Origin: an uncultured Bacteroidota bacterium
GTDB lineage: Bacteria; Bacteroidota; Bacteroidia; Bacteroidales; F082
Direction of reading: 5' to 3'
Length of the DNA stretch: 64,000 bases
NCBI GenBank assembly: GCA_903891085.1
Contig: CAITDJ010000008.1
Span: 78,517-142,516 of the forward strand
Shown piece by piece: positions 9,597 to 18,994 of the stretch. The notes under the pieces are model-generated. The model saw only the letters and a list, made by a program, of their open reading frames with translations, was not told where the DNA came from and searched no databases. The translations under genes and the position numbers were made by a program. The number at the start of each line of letters is the position of its first letter. Position 1 is the first letter of the stretch.

Positions 9597-10037
9597 TCAT
9601 TCCACCCTGATTACTTCAAAATCGAGTACTTCAAGTATTTCCCCTTCCGAATCCGTTTTCTTCACGGTTCCAACCAATTTAATCTGGTTTTCCTTTTTCC
9701 AGATGGTTGAGGTGAATGTTTGCTTATTTCCTGCAAACTGTAGATAGTATCCATCAGTATAGGTACCTGATATTGAAGAAGAAAATAAATTAACAACACT
9801 TGTAAATGCCGTCAATCCTGATCCGCTTGCGCTCAGTTTCAAAATCACTTCCTGATTATCCTTTTGTATAAAATGAATAGAATCGGTAAAACGAAGGTGG
9901 TTGGCTAATCCTGCATAATCGCCCAGAATTGCCTCTTGCTGACAGTCGGCACACCAGACCCAGTCGGTTGTTTCCTTTTTACAGGAACCCGCACTGACAA
10001 TCGTTACGAATACTAAAAAGTATAAAACATACCGCAT
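9597..10037 (-). CDS. Small secreted lipoprotein of unknown function
   Basis: 146 residues with an N-terminal signal peptide ending in a lipobox-like VSAGSC at residues 14-19, followed by KKETTDWVWCADCQ. The mature part is short, rich in beta-forming residues and has a CxxC pair in the WCADC motif. It is predicted to be lipidated and anchored in the periplasm or outer membrane. I recognise no family. It is convergent with the ROK kinase gene (25 bp between stops). A TAATTTTG box ends only 4 nt upstream of the ATG, which would make the mRNA nearly leaderless. Confidence 0.7.
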   Translation of the reverse strand: MRYVLYFLVFVTIVSAGSCKKETTDWVWCADCQQEAILGDYAGLANHLRFTDSIHFIQKDNQEVILKLSASGSGLTAFTSVVNLFSSSISGTYTDGYYLQFAGNKQTFTSTIWKKENQIKLVGTVKKTDSEGEILEVLDFEVIRVE

Positions 10038-10041
10038 TTCA

Positions 10042-10049
10042 CAAAATTA
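10042..10049 (-). promoter_or_regulatory. Possible -7 box (TAATTTTG) abutting the lipoprotein start
   Basis: Minus-strand TAATTTTG fits TAnnTTTG but stops 4 nt before the ATG at 10037. It implies a leaderless transcript, or is a chance AT-rich match. Confidence 0.3.
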
Positions 10050-10177
10050 AAGAAAAATCAAAGTTAATTTGAAATAACTATTGAAAGGCATTCTTTGACT
10101 CAAATAATAACCCTTAGGTTGATAAAACACACCATTTTCATCAATGAAACATTGGTTAAAATTCATCATCAGGACAC

Positions 10178-10855
10178 TTAAAAATGCTTCAACGCCTCTC
10201 TCCTGCTCAATCCGGAGAGTGTTGTGTTATCAACGAAATCCTTTACAGCCAATGGATTTGTTTTGGCATATTCGCGTAAGGACCATCCAATCGCTTTCCG
10301 GATAAAAAACTCTCTTTCTGAAGCCAGCCGGCTGCACAAATCAAACAACAGAATGGCATCTGTTTTCGCTTTGTATTTGAGTTGAAACAACAAACAACTA
10401 CGCTGTAACCAGAAATTTTCTGAATTCATCCATTTCTCAATGGTCACATCACGTATTTCCGGAAAATCTGCAAAGAAATTACCAACCAGATTCGGCGCAA
10501 TATAATCCACAGTATCCCACCACGATTTGTGTGTGATCATCCATTCATACAATTCGATAGTTTGAATATCAATACTCCTGCGCATCCTGAACAATAATTC
10601 CATTGCACAATATTGTATCTCACGTTCAGGCAGGTTCCAGGCATTCATGATTACTTCATTCAGATGATTGGTTTCGGGGAACCCATTTTCCTTCAGAAAT
10701 AAACGAAACAATTCAGTCCTAACCGGCGCTGGCAAACCAAACAAATCGTACTGATCGCGTAAATAGGCCTTGCCCCATTTGGCCTTTTCAGGATTGCGCC
10801 TGACATCGAAACTTTCAAAAATCGGTTGCCAGTATGAATGTATTTTCGATTCCAT
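10178..10855 (-). CDS. DNA alkylation repair protein, AlkD-like HEAT-repeat glycosylase
   Basis: This 225-residue all-helical protein carries AlkD family blocks: the opening AKWGKAYLRDQYDLFGLPAPVRT, the central MITHKSWWDTVDYIAPNLVG (WDTVD contains the base-excision Asp) and FFIRKAIGWSLREYAKTNP near the C-terminus. AlkD enzymes remove positively charged N3/N7-alkylated purines without flipping the base. The start codon directly follows the stop of the upstream M1 peptidase gene (TAA-ATG with no spacer), so it is translated from the same message; a functional link to the peptidase is not obvious. Confidence 0.88.
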   Translation of the reverse strand: MESKIHSYWQPIFESFDVRRNPEKAKWGKAYLRDQYDLFGLPAPVRTELFRLFLKENGFPETNHLNEVIMNAWNLPEREIQYCAMELLFRMRRSIDIQTIELYEWMITHKSWWDTVDYIAPNLVGNFFADFPEIRDVTIEKWMNSENFWLQRSCLLFQLKYKAKTDAILLFDLCSRLASEREFFIRKAIGWSLREYAKTNPLAVKDFVDNTTLSGLSRREALKHF

Positions 10856-13207
10856 TTATTGAAGAATTACCTTTTTCCTATCCAATATTTTTCCGTCCTT
10901 ATCAAGTAAATTTATCATATATACTCCTCTTTTCCAAGTGTTAACATCTAACTGATTTAAACGCTGAGTCAGTTCCATGGTTAATGTTGTTCGCCCGGAT
11001 GAATCACAGATTGTGATTGATGCGTTTGACAAATCTTCGGAAAAAATGTTTATCATTTCATCTGAAGGATTCGGAAAGATGAAAAGTTTTTCCTGAACAG
11101 CGGGTTTTTTATTTTCACTCAACCCAACGATAGTTTTGTCCCAAACAGCCAATGTGTATTCCCCCACAGGCAGGTTTTCGACATAAATATAACCAATTGA
11201 CCACAATCCTTCACGCGATTGTGGCACAGCCAGCCAGTCTTTACTGGCATTCTGACGAAATAATATTACTACAGAATCCTGCTCCGAAAGAATGAGGGAA
11301 GCATCGAGTGCCTGAGAGCTGCTGTAGAAGAATCTGCCACGTAAGGAAGTGTTTTCCGGTATAATTCCGGCTACCTGCCAATACCGGTATGGTGATAGCC
11401 TCAAACCCTCAACAGGAGTTTTAAGACTGTCGGGTGCCACCCAATGGTGGGTGATCCTAAATAAAGCCGAATCCTGAACGGCATCGACATACAATCTGAA
11501 ACCGGGTTTTGGGAAAGATACCTCACCCGTTTCATGTATGACAATAGTTTGATCAGTGGTGGCATCGGATGTTTTGTCGAAATAATCACAAAAGACCATG
11601 ACGGGTTCAAAATCGATTGTCTTCGTTGAAGAACCGGTTGCTCCATCCAAATGGACGGTATCGGTAAACGATTGCCAGTCAGCGCCAAAAAATGTAATTT
11701 CAAATATGTTTCCATTGCCGATAAAATCAACGCCTTTGTGTTTTTGTTTGATATAAACTTTCGTTTGAAATTGGTCGCCAACAGGAACAACCTGCATCGA
11801 ATCGATAGAATAATGAGGTGTGCCGGGTGTTGAAACCCAATTCTCAAAAAAACCTGTCATATTGACACCTGTATATTCACTTAAAAAATCGCGTATATCA
11901 TCATTATCTGCATGGTTGTATGCGAATTGCTGCAAATAGGCTTTTACTCCTTCAAAAAACAAATCTTCCCCGAGGTAATTCATCAATGTATGAACTACGG
12001 TTGCGCCCTTGTCGTAAACAGTTGTTCCATAAGTGTATTCAGTAGGAACATCGGTCAGCGCGAGATAGGATCCATCGGTGATATGCGCATTTTTTAATAC
12101 ATCAAAATGGTTATCATTCATTTCCTGACGGTAAATGTCGGCATTGTACAAATCATGTTTGAAAAACATATGGCAATAGGTTGCCCAACCTTCATTGAGC
12201 CACATATCGCCTGCAACAGCACAGGTGACTTTGTTTCCAAACCACATATGCGATAATTCGTGTGCCAGCAGCCATTCCGAACTCAGTGTTCCGGTGATCG
12301 ATCCATGTGGAAAAGCGATATTGGCAACATGTTCCATGGCACCTATGGCGGTTCCGGCATAGCCAACCCTATCGAAAGGATATGGTCCGAAACGGTTTTC
12401 ATAAATAGCAAGAATTTCTTTCAGATGAAGAAAAGTGCCGGCCACTCTCGCTGAATCAGCCGGACGGGTATAAATTGCAATTGGAATTTGTGCCTGTTGC
12501 CCCTGAAAGGTATCAGCAACCAGGGCATAATCGCCAACCACCACCGAAGCGAGATAAGTTGGGATCGGTTGTGCAATATTCCAGTGCCAGACTGAATTTC
12601 CATTTCCCTCATCTACAACACTTTGCAATAATCCACCTCCAATTGCAGTCAGATTATTTGGCAGTCTGACAGAAACATCATACGTCGCTCTGTCCTGAAA
12701 ATCGTCAACACACGGAAACCACGCCTTGCCTAAATTATGTGGATCACTTTCGAACCCAACACCCAGATTAAACGCATAATTACCTGAAAAATGAAATCCG
12801 CCCCATTCTTCGTGAAAGGGGTGTCCGCCATAATACACACTGACATCGATCGTATCAAGCGGTGTGAATGTCGGCGTGGGCATATGAATAAGTTTGTTTG
12901 CCTGCCAAAAATCAAATATACGGATTCCATCAACAAAAACACTGTCTACAGTTAGTTCCATAAGTTCCAGCGAAATACGATTCAACTCAATCTTCGGTAT
13001 CAATTGAATGGTTGTGTTGGCCCTGATTGTTAGTGCTCCTAAGTCAATTTCTGTTAAGAAGATGTTGTAATGTAATGCATTAATTGTATCTGAAACGCCC
13101 GATCGACGAACAGTTTCGGAGGGATGGGATTGTGAAAATGCATCCGGGCTAAATGACAAAATGGCTGCTACAAAAACCATCACAGAAAATAACTTTCGAT
13201 TTATCAT
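10856..13207 (-). CDS. Secreted M1 family zinc aminopeptidase with T9SS sorting domain
   Basis: 783 residues. A signal peptide (to about residue 26, ending DAFSQS) is followed by the M1 N-terminal beta domain and the catalytic domain with HELSHMW at 316-322 and the third zinc ligand E339 (HExxH-18-E). The substrate-binding motif is GAMEH at 289-293 rather than GAMEN. A Tyr in VYDKGA fits the transition-state tyrosine. The last ~80 residues (FIFPNPSDEMINIF to LDRKKVILQ) are a T9SS type A sorting domain, so the enzyme should cross the outer membrane and be surface-attached or released, trimming peptides for nutrition. It is the first gene of a pair with the AlkD-like gene. Confidence 0.93.
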   Translation of the reverse strand: MINRKLFSVMVFVAAILSFSPDAFSQSHPSETVRRSGVSDTINALHYNIFLTEIDLGALTIRANTTIQLIPKIELNRISLELMELTVDSVFVDGIRIFDFWQANKLIHMPTPTFTPLDTIDVSVYYGGHPFHEEWGGFHFSGNYAFNLGVGFESDPHNLGKAWFPCVDDFQDRATYDVSVRLPNNLTAIGGGLLQSVVDEGNGNSVWHWNIAQPIPTYLASVVVGDYALVADTFQGQQAQIPIAIYTRPADSARVAGTFLHLKEILAIYENRFGPYPFDRVGYAGTAIGAMEHVANIAFPHGSITGTLSSEWLLAHELSHMWFGNKVTCAVAGDMWLNEGWATYCHMFFKHDLYNADIYRQEMNDNHFDVLKNAHITDGSYLALTDVPTEYTYGTTVYDKGATVVHTLMNYLGEDLFFEGVKAYLQQFAYNHADNDDIRDFLSEYTGVNMTGFFENWVSTPGTPHYSIDSMQVVPVGDQFQTKVYIKQKHKGVDFIGNGNIFEITFFGADWQSFTDTVHLDGATGSSTKTIDFEPVMVFCDYFDKTSDATTDQTIVIHETGEVSFPKPGFRLYVDAVQDSALFRITHHWVAPDSLKTPVEGLRLSPYRYWQVAGIIPENTSLRGRFFYSSSQALDASLILSEQDSVVILFRQNASKDWLAVPQSREGLWSIGYIYVENLPVGEYTLAVWDKTIVGLSENKKPAVQEKLFIFPNPSDEMINIFSEDLSNASITICDSSGRTTLTMELTQRLNQLDVNTWKRGVYMINLLDKDGKILDRKKVILQ

Positions 13208-13269
13208 TTTATAACAATTTAGACCCTAAAATTAACGTTTGTTAGCAAATGCACAAGAGTTTAAATAGA

Positions 13270-13277
13270 TACCTTTG
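13270..13277 (+). promoter_or_regulatory. Bacteroidota -7 box (TACCTTTG) upstream of the TolC gene
   Basis: An exact TAnnTTTG match 163 nt before the ATG at 13441; if used, the mRNA has a leader of about 155 nt. No -33 element at ideal spacing. Confidence 0.4.
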
Positions 13278-13440
13278 TTAGATAGCTGACGTTGGCTGTC
13301 CAATATCGGACAACAACTGTCGGGCAGCGAACACTTTACTTCGGATTTATCAACTGATGTAAAAGTTATACTTCTTAAAATCAAAGAGTTGAATTTGTGG
13401 CATGTTTTTAGTGGAAAAAACATACTTAAACAGTATCAAG

Positions 13441-14856
13441 ATGAATAGGAATACAAACGCACATGAAAGTAGTTTTATAAGAATTGCATTACTCATTTCA
13501 CTGGTTTTACTGGTTATTTCTGGAAGTATTCTTGCCCAAAAGACTTGGACACTCGAAGATTGCATCAACCATGCGTTGGAGAACAACATCCGAATAAAGC
13601 AAAGTTATCTCGATGTTGAAACCGGTGCGATCAATCAACGCGAAAGCAAACTCGATTTTTTGCCAAACCTGAATGGAAGCGCTTCACACTCTTACGGATG
13701 GGGCCGTTCGGTTGATATGGCCACCTACAACTATGTGAACCAGCAAACACAACAGAGTTATTTCACCATTAATTCTGATTTAACCCTTTTCAGTGGTCTT
13801 CAAAAACTGAATACCTTAAAACAACGTAGATTTGATTATTTGGTTTCCAAATACAATTCTGATAAAATCAAAAACGATATTTCATTATCGGTTGCCGGGG
13901 CATATCTTCAGATACTTTTCAGCCGCGAGTTGGTTAACAATGCCGAACAGCAATTTGAAGTAACAAATCAACAGATTGATCGGACTGCCAAGTTGGTGGC
14001 AGCCGGAACACTGGCAAAAGGCAGTTTGCTGGAAGTTCAGGCACAGGGTGCCAACGAAGAAGTAAGTTTGGTTCAGGCTAAAAATCAGTTAAATCTTGCC
14101 TATCTCGATTTATTGCAATTACTTGAAATTGAATCAGGTACAGCCTTTCAAATAGACGTGCCCTCCCTTGCATTGACACAGCAACCCGAAATATTACCTA
14201 TTCAGTATATCTATAATGCGGCCCTGGGGACGATGCCTGAAATAAAAAGTGCTGAAATGACTTATGAAAGCTATGGCAGGGCTTTGTCAGTTGCAAAGGG
14301 AAGTCGCAGTCCTAGTCTCGCTTTGTCTTTAGGAATGGGAACCAATTACTCTGATCAAATTCGAATGAGTGTCAACCCTTTAGATCCCGGTTATCAAGAC
14401 ACTAAACCTTTCAGCGATCAGTTTAAGGATAACCAAAATACAACACTTGCATTCAGACTAAGCATACCCATTTTTAACAATTGGCAAATTAATTCTTATG
14501 TTGCCAGGTCGAAAGTCAACTTCCTAAATGCAGATTATAACCTGCAACTCACAAAAAATACATTAAGAAAGAATGTGGAAACTGCTTATGCCGATGCACT
14601 GGCGGCCTATTCTTCTTATTCAGCCCGGGAAAAATCACTGAGTAGTCTCGAAGAATCGTTCAGTTATACTGAGCAGAAATTCAATGTTGGTATGGTAAAC
14701 GCACTCGACTACAATGTTGCCAAAAATCAGCTCAACAAGGCCAATTCCGATCTGCTTTCAGCCAAATATGATTTTATTTTCAAATATAAAATCCTCGATT
14801 TCTATCTTGGCAAAACACTGACGTTGAAAGATTTACAGATGATCCAAAACAATTAG
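13441..14856 (+). CDS. TolC family outer-membrane efflux protein
   Basis: 471 residues from ATG 13441 (MNRNTNAHE), preferred to an upstream in-frame ATG at 13402 because the signal peptide (IALLISLVLLVISGSILAQ) then starts within 15 residues. Two outer-membrane efflux (OEP) repeats follow: TLEDCINHALENNIRIKQ at the start of the mature protein, long helical stretches with VEAQ-type heptads, and the second repeat ending NVGMVNALDYNVAKNQL. TolC proteins form trimeric channels through the outer membrane and periplasm. The membrane-fusion protein gene lies 193 bp downstream, so the two likely serve one tripartite exporter. Confidence 0.92.
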   Translation: MNRNTNAHESSFIRIALLISLVLLVISGSILAQKTWTLEDCINHALENNIRIKQSYLDVETGAINQRESKLDFLPNLNGSASHSYGWGRSVDMATYNYVNQQTQQSYFTINSDLTLFSGLQKLNTLKQRRFDYLVSKYNSDKIKNDISLSVAGAYLQILFSRELVNNAEQQFEVTNQQIDRTAKLVAAGTLAKGSLLEVQAQGANEEVSLVQAKNQLNLAYLDLLQLLEIESGTAFQIDVPSLALTQQPEILPIQYIYNAALGTMPEIKSAEMTYESYGRALSVAKGSRSPSLALSLGMGTNYSDQIRMSVNPLDPGYQDTKPFSDQFKDNQNTTLAFRLSIPIFNNWQINSYVARSKVNFLNADYNLQLTKNTLRKNVETAYADALAAYSSYSAREKSLSSLEESFSYTEQKFNVGMVNALDYNVAKNQLNKANSDLLSAKYDFIFKYKILDFYLGKTLTLKDLQMIQNN

Positions 14857-15005
14857 GCAGAAGAGGAAAGTGGGGAGTAGCCCACATAAGCGGCACGACA
14901 AGGGAAGATGGTAAATTTATTTGAAAGTTGAGTTTTTCTCCCTGTTTCAGACTTCCATCTTCCGGCCATAATTATTTTCACAAGCCCGATATTCGGGTTT
15001 TTAAC

Positions 15006-15013
15006 TATTTTTG
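15006..15013 (+). promoter_or_regulatory. Bacteroidota -7 box (TATTTTTG) for the adaptor gene
   Basis: An exact TAnnTTTG match 36 nt before the ATG at 15050. It would let the adaptor be transcribed independently of tolC. It overlaps an in-frame TTG at 15011, which argues against that TTG being the start. Confidence 0.5.
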
Positions 15014-15049
15014 ACCAACAAATCACAAGATGAAAAAAGTCAACAAAAT

Positions 15050-16393
15050 ATGAGCACAATTAAAAAGAGCAACAAACTTTGGTTTATCCTTATTCCGTCA
15101 ATCCTGGTAGTATTAACAGTTTTGATTGTTGTTGCAAAAAAACGTAACAAGAAAATTATCGAAGTAAGCACCGAGATGGCTGTTAAAAGAAGCATCATCG
15201 AAACAGTAGCTGCTAATGGAAAAATTCAACCGGCACTGGATGTAAAGATTAGTCCTTACATCTCAGGTGAAGTCGTTCAACTTTTTGTTCGTGAAGGAAA
15301 TTATGTTTACAAGGGTGATATTCTTGCCAAAATTGATCCGACCTTCTATATTTCGAGTTATGAACAGGTGGAGGCATCACTGAATACAGCAAAAGCAAAT
15401 ATGGCCAACAGCAAGGCACGTGTGGCACAAACTGAAGCCCAATTTTCGAAAGCTAAACTCGACTATGACAGAAACGAAAAACTATGGCAACAAAAAGTGA
15501 TCTCAGACGCTGATTGGGACGCCATAAAATCAACCTTCAAAGTTGCCAGTGCCGAGGTAGAAGCTGCCAACGAAAGTTTTAAAGCCACCCAGTATCAGGT
15601 ACAAAACGCTGAATCAGGATTAAAAGAATCGCGCGAGAATCTCAACCGAACCAATATTTACGCTCCAAACGACGGAACAGTTTCAAAACTGAGCGTTGAG
15701 GCTGGTGAAAGAGTTACAGGCGCATCACAATTTTCAGCAGGTACCGAAATCATGACGATTGCTAACCTGAACGCCATGGAAGTGAAAGTGGAGGTGAGTG
15801 AAAACGATATCCCGCGTGTTAAACTGAATGATACCTGCCTGATTGAAGTGGATGCCTATCTGAACCGAAAGTTCAAAGGTTATGTGACCGAGATAGCCAC
15901 TTCGGCTAATTCAACCACGGTGAGCGTTGACCAGGTCACGAACTTCGAAGTGAAAGTGATGATGCTAAAAGAATCGTATGCCGATCTGGTCAATGACAGC
16001 AGTAAAATTGCCTCGCCTTTTCGCCCTGGTATGTCGGCAACAGTTGATATTCAGACAAAAATCATGAAGAGTGCACTCACTGTGCCTATTCAGGCAGTAA
16101 CTACACGACAGGATACGAGTTTAACAACGGATAAGGGAGAATTAAAAGCCGCTGAGACCGACAAATCAAAAGAGATTTTGAAAGAATATGTGTTTGTGTA
16201 TGAAGGCGAAAAAGCCCAGATGCTTGAAGTAAAAACCGGCATTCAGGACAACACCTATATTCAGATTCTGGAAGGATTGCAGGACAGTGTTGAGGTAATC
16301 ACCGGTCCCTATAGTGCTGTTTCAAAGTTACTTAAAAAGGGCGATAATGTGAAAAAAGTGGATAAGAGCAAACTCTTTGAAGAGAAGAAGTAA
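15050..16393 (+). CDS. Periplasmic adaptor (membrane-fusion protein), MacA/HlyD-like
   Basis: 447 residues from ATG 15050. One N-terminal membrane anchor (about residues 9-27) is followed by a lipoyl half (VKISPYISGEVVQLFVREGNYVYKGDILAKI), a long coiled-coil hairpin rich in Ala/Gln/Lys/Glu (about 85-190), the returning lipoyl half (IYAPNDGTVSKLSVEAGERV) and a beta-barrel domain. These proteins bridge an inner-membrane pump to TolC. The closest style is MacA, which pairs with an ABC pump MacB, but no pump gene follows: the next gene is tsaB. The pump must be encoded elsewhere. Confidence 0.9.
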   Translation: MSTIKKSNKLWFILIPSILVVLTVLIVVAKKRNKKIIEVSTEMAVKRSIIETVAANGKIQPALDVKISPYISGEVVQLFVREGNYVYKGDILAKIDPTFYISSYEQVEASLNTAKANMANSKARVAQTEAQFSKAKLDYDRNEKLWQQKVISDADWDAIKSTFKVASAEVEAANESFKATQYQVQNAESGLKESRENLNRTNIYAPNDGTVSKLSVEAGERVTGASQFSAGTEIMTIANLNAMEVKVEVSENDIPRVKLNDTCLIEVDAYLNRKFKGYVTEIATSANSTTVSVDQVTNFEVKVMMLKESYADLVNDSSKIASPFRPGMSATVDIQTKIMKSALTVPIQAVTTRQDTSLTTDKGELKAAETDKSKEILKEYVFVYEGEKAQMLEVKTGIQDNTYIQILEGLQDSVEVITGPYSAVSKLLKKGDNVKKVDKSKLFEEKK

Positions 16394-16498
16394 GAAAAGT
16401 GGGAAGTCGGAAGTGGGAAGACCGATATCCGAAGACGGAAGTAAATTACGAATTACATTAGCAATCTTATTTTTCTTAACAAGTACTTTTTTTAACTT

Positions 16499-16524
16499 CC
16501 TGTCTGCCGGTGCAGCCAGGCAGG
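16499..16524. repeat. Small GC-rich palindrome upstream of tsaB
   Basis: CTGCCGGTGCAG forms a 4-bp stem with a CGGT loop, extended by flanking CCTG/CAGG. It contrasts with the AT-rich surroundings and looks like a remnant of an interspersed intergenic palindrome. Confidence 0.4.
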
Positions 16525-16551
16525 TATTACACTCCAAACTTTAGCTCACGA

Positions 16552-17253
16552 ATGACAAATATTCTACTCATAGAAACAGCCACATTGGCTTGTTCGGTTG
16601 GCATCGGCCGCGATGGAGAGATTGTTGCATTGCGCGAAAGCATGGAGTTTCGTTCGCATGCAGAGATGGTTTCGGTATTTATTGCCGAAGTAATGAGTGA
16701 AACCGGATTGAATTATTCAGATTTACATGCTGTTGCTGTGAGTAAAGGCCCAGGATCTTATACTGGATTACGCATTGGCGTTTCCACCGCTAAAGGGATT
16801 TGTTATGGTGCTGATTTACCCTTGATTGCCATCGAAACACTTGCGGCAATGACAAGTGGTTTCATCAATGATTACAAAGAAAAAATAAAATCTGATGATC
16901 TTTTCTGCCCGATGATTGATGCCCGACGGATGGAGGTGTATTGCTTGTTGAGCGACGCTTCACAATCTGTTTTATCAGAAACAGAAGCATTAATTATTGA
17001 TAATCTGTCATTTAACGAACAACTTACAAACCATAGAATTTGGTTTTTTGGTGACGGCGCAGCCAAAACCGAGACTATCATTCACCATCCAAATGCCATG
17101 GTTGTGAAAGATTTTAATCCATCAGTGATATTTATGGCCGGATTGGCTCAATATGCTTTCGATCAGCAACAATTTGAAAACGTGGCCTATTTCGAACCTT
17201 TTTACCTGAAAGATTTTGTAGCGGCGCTGCCGAAGGTAAAGGGGCTACATTGA
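16552..17253 (+). CDS. tsaB: tRNA threonylcarbamoyladenosine biosynthesis protein TsaB
   Basis: 233 residues from ATG 16552 (MTNILLIETATLACSVGI); the longer frame from 16510 adds an unconserved leader. Features of the ASKHA-fold TsaB family are clear: the IETAT phosphate loop, HAEMVSVFIAEVM, and the signature VSKGPGSYTGLRIGVSTAKG. TsaB forms the dimerisation scaffold for TsaD in making t6A37 in ANN-decoding tRNAs. The upstream gap (16394-16551) holds a decayed repeat and a CCTG/CAGG hairpin rather than an evident promoter. Confidence 0.95.
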   Translation: MTNILLIETATLACSVGIGRDGEIVALRESMEFRSHAEMVSVFIAEVMSETGLNYSDLHAVAVSKGPGSYTGLRIGVSTAKGICYGADLPLIAIETLAAMTSGFINDYKEKIKSDDLFCPMIDARRMEVYCLLSDASQSVLSETEALIIDNLSFNEQLTNHRIWFFGDGAAKTETIIHHPNAMVVKDFNPSVIFMAGLAQYAFDQQQFENVAYFEPFYLKDFVAALPKVKGLH

Positions 17254-17420
17254 AAATTAAAAATGCAAATTGCATAATTCAAATTGCAAAAGCTTGGTAC
17301 ACAAAAGCAGGGATTTTCCATTTTTAACACCAGCATATCTCCATTTTGAACCATCAGTTTTGTAATTATCCCACACTTTCCCGACAAAATCCTATTTTTA
17401 CCGGATAATCACACCGCATT

Positions 17421-18956
17421 ATGGGTCAAAAAACGCTTACTTTCAAATTGCCAACCGATTTTTCGGAGGATGACCTTCGCCTTAAAATTAAGCGGGAACT
17501 GCAGCTGACAACATTTAACTTTCATCTCAACAACAAAAGTCTCGATGCACGCAACAAGAACAATATCCATTGGTTGGTATGTGTAGTGGTCGTTTCTGAC
17601 GAGTTGAAAGAAATAGATTCAGCAGAAAATGAACCACTTTCAATCATAACCAAAAAACGAAAGAATAAAATTATTGTAGTTGGCAACGGTCCGGCCGGTT
17701 TTTTTGCGGCCTATGCATTACAATTGGCCGGTTTCGATACAACGATGATCGAACGTGGCTCCGAAGTGGAGAAGCGTGATCTGGCAATTTCAAGATTTGA
17801 ATCAGGACTTGGATTCGATCCGATGAACAATTATGCATTTGGTGAAGGGGGCGCCGGAACTTTTTCTGACGGGAAACTCACCTCACGATCGAAACATATC
17901 TCAGCCGAACGGCAGTTTATTCTTGAAAGTTACATCAAAGCCGGCGCACCGGCTGAAATCGCTTACCTGGCGCATCCCCATCTAGGAACCGATAATCTTA
18001 AAAAGATTGTTAAAAATCTAAGAGACTTTTTTATTCAAGCCGGTGGAGAAATGCATTTTGAAACCATGCTCGAGGATATTGACTTGCAAAGTGGTAAAAG
18101 AATAAATCTAAAAACATCAAAAGGTGATCTTGATTGTGATGCACTTTTTATCGCGCCCGGGCATTCTGCTTTTGAAACCTATCGAATGCTTATGCGTCAT
18201 GGCGTGCCATTCCGAACGAAGAACTTTGCATTGGGAAGTCGGATGGAGCATCCACAGGAACTCATCAATATGGCACAATGGGGTAAAAAGTCATTACCAG
18301 GAGTTAAGGCAGCCGAGTACAGACTCACTTCGGAAGCTGATGGCAACCATCAGGTGTATTCTTTCTGCATGTGTCCGGGTGGTATGGTAGTGCCCGCAAC
18401 CGCTTATGCCAACAACAATATTGTGAATGGTATGAGTCATTACCAACGCGATGGAAAATATGCCAATGCTGCCTGTGTGGCCGGTATAAGTCCCGATGTG
18501 CTGGCAGGCAAGCCGGTTACTCCCTATGAAGCACTTGCTGAGGTTGAAAGACTCGAATCATTGTTTTATAATATCACTATCGATTATGAAGCCCCGGCTT
18601 GTTCCATTGCCGACTTTATCAGCGGAAAACTTCGTAATCATTCACTTTCGAGCAGTTATCCGTTGGGATTATCAATTGCACCTTTGTGGGAATTGTTACC
18701 GAATCAGGTAAGTCAGTCGATACGGACAGGACTGATCGATTTCAAAAAGAAAATGCATGGTTTCGAAAACGGAATTTTACTTGGCCTTGAGAGTAAAACC
18801 TCGTCGAGTATTCAGGTCATTCGGGAAAAAACAGGAGAAACAACCGGTTTTGAAAACCTGTATATTGTTGGCGAAGGAAGTGGTTATGCGGGGGGTATCA
18901 TTTCGAGTGCAGCCGATGGATTGAAGGCCGCTTTGGCATATATCAAAAAAAATTAA
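17421..18956 (+). CDS. FAD-dependent dehydrogenase of the COG2509 family
   Basis: 511 residues. An N-terminal ~85-residue domain (TFKLPTDFSEDDLRLKIKRE...) precedes a Rossmann FAD site IIVVGNGPAGFFAAYAL near residue 90, a conserved NNYAFGEGGAGTFSDGKL block, and a C-terminal FAD-closing segment YIVGEGSGYAGGIISSAADG. This architecture is that of the widely conserved but uncharacterised FAD-dependent protein family COG2509. CMCPGGMVVPA in the middle is typical of the family. Reaction and substrate are unknown. It starts a run of three oxidoreductase genes on this strand. Confidence 0.87.
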   Translation: MGQKTLTFKLPTDFSEDDLRLKIKRELQLTTFNFHLNNKSLDARNKNNIHWLVCVVVVSDELKEIDSAENEPLSIITKKRKNKIIVVGNGPAGFFAAYALQLAGFDTTMIERGSEVEKRDLAISRFESGLGFDPMNNYAFGEGGAGTFSDGKLTSRSKHISAERQFILESYIKAGAPAEIAYLAHPHLGTDNLKKIVKNLRDFFIQAGGEMHFETMLEDIDLQSGKRINLKTSKGDLDCDALFIAPGHSAFETYRMLMRHGVPFRTKNFALGSRMEHPQELINMAQWGKKSLPGVKAAEYRLTSEADGNHQVYSFCMCPGGMVVPATAYANNNIVNGMSHYQRDGKYANAACVAGISPDVLAGKPVTPYEALAEVERLESLFYNITIDYEAPACSIADFISGKLRNHSLSSSYPLGLSIAPLWELLPNQVSQSIRTGLIDFKKKMHGFENGILLGLESKTSSSIQVIREKTGETTGFENLYIVGEGSGYAGGIISSAADGLKAALAYIKKN

Positions 18957-18994
18957 GATATTGCGAAGGTAAAGCGAACATTCAACTCCCAAAC

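Noticed and set aside
13402..13440. Upstream ATG for the TolC gene
   Set aside because: It would place 13 extra unconserved residues before the signal peptide.
15011..15049. Upstream TTG start for the adaptor gene
   Set aside because: It overlaps a TATTTTTG promoter box; ATG 15050 gives a normal anchor.
13441..17253. A complete MacAB-TolC operon
   Set aside because: No MacB-like ABC gene; the third gene is tsaB.
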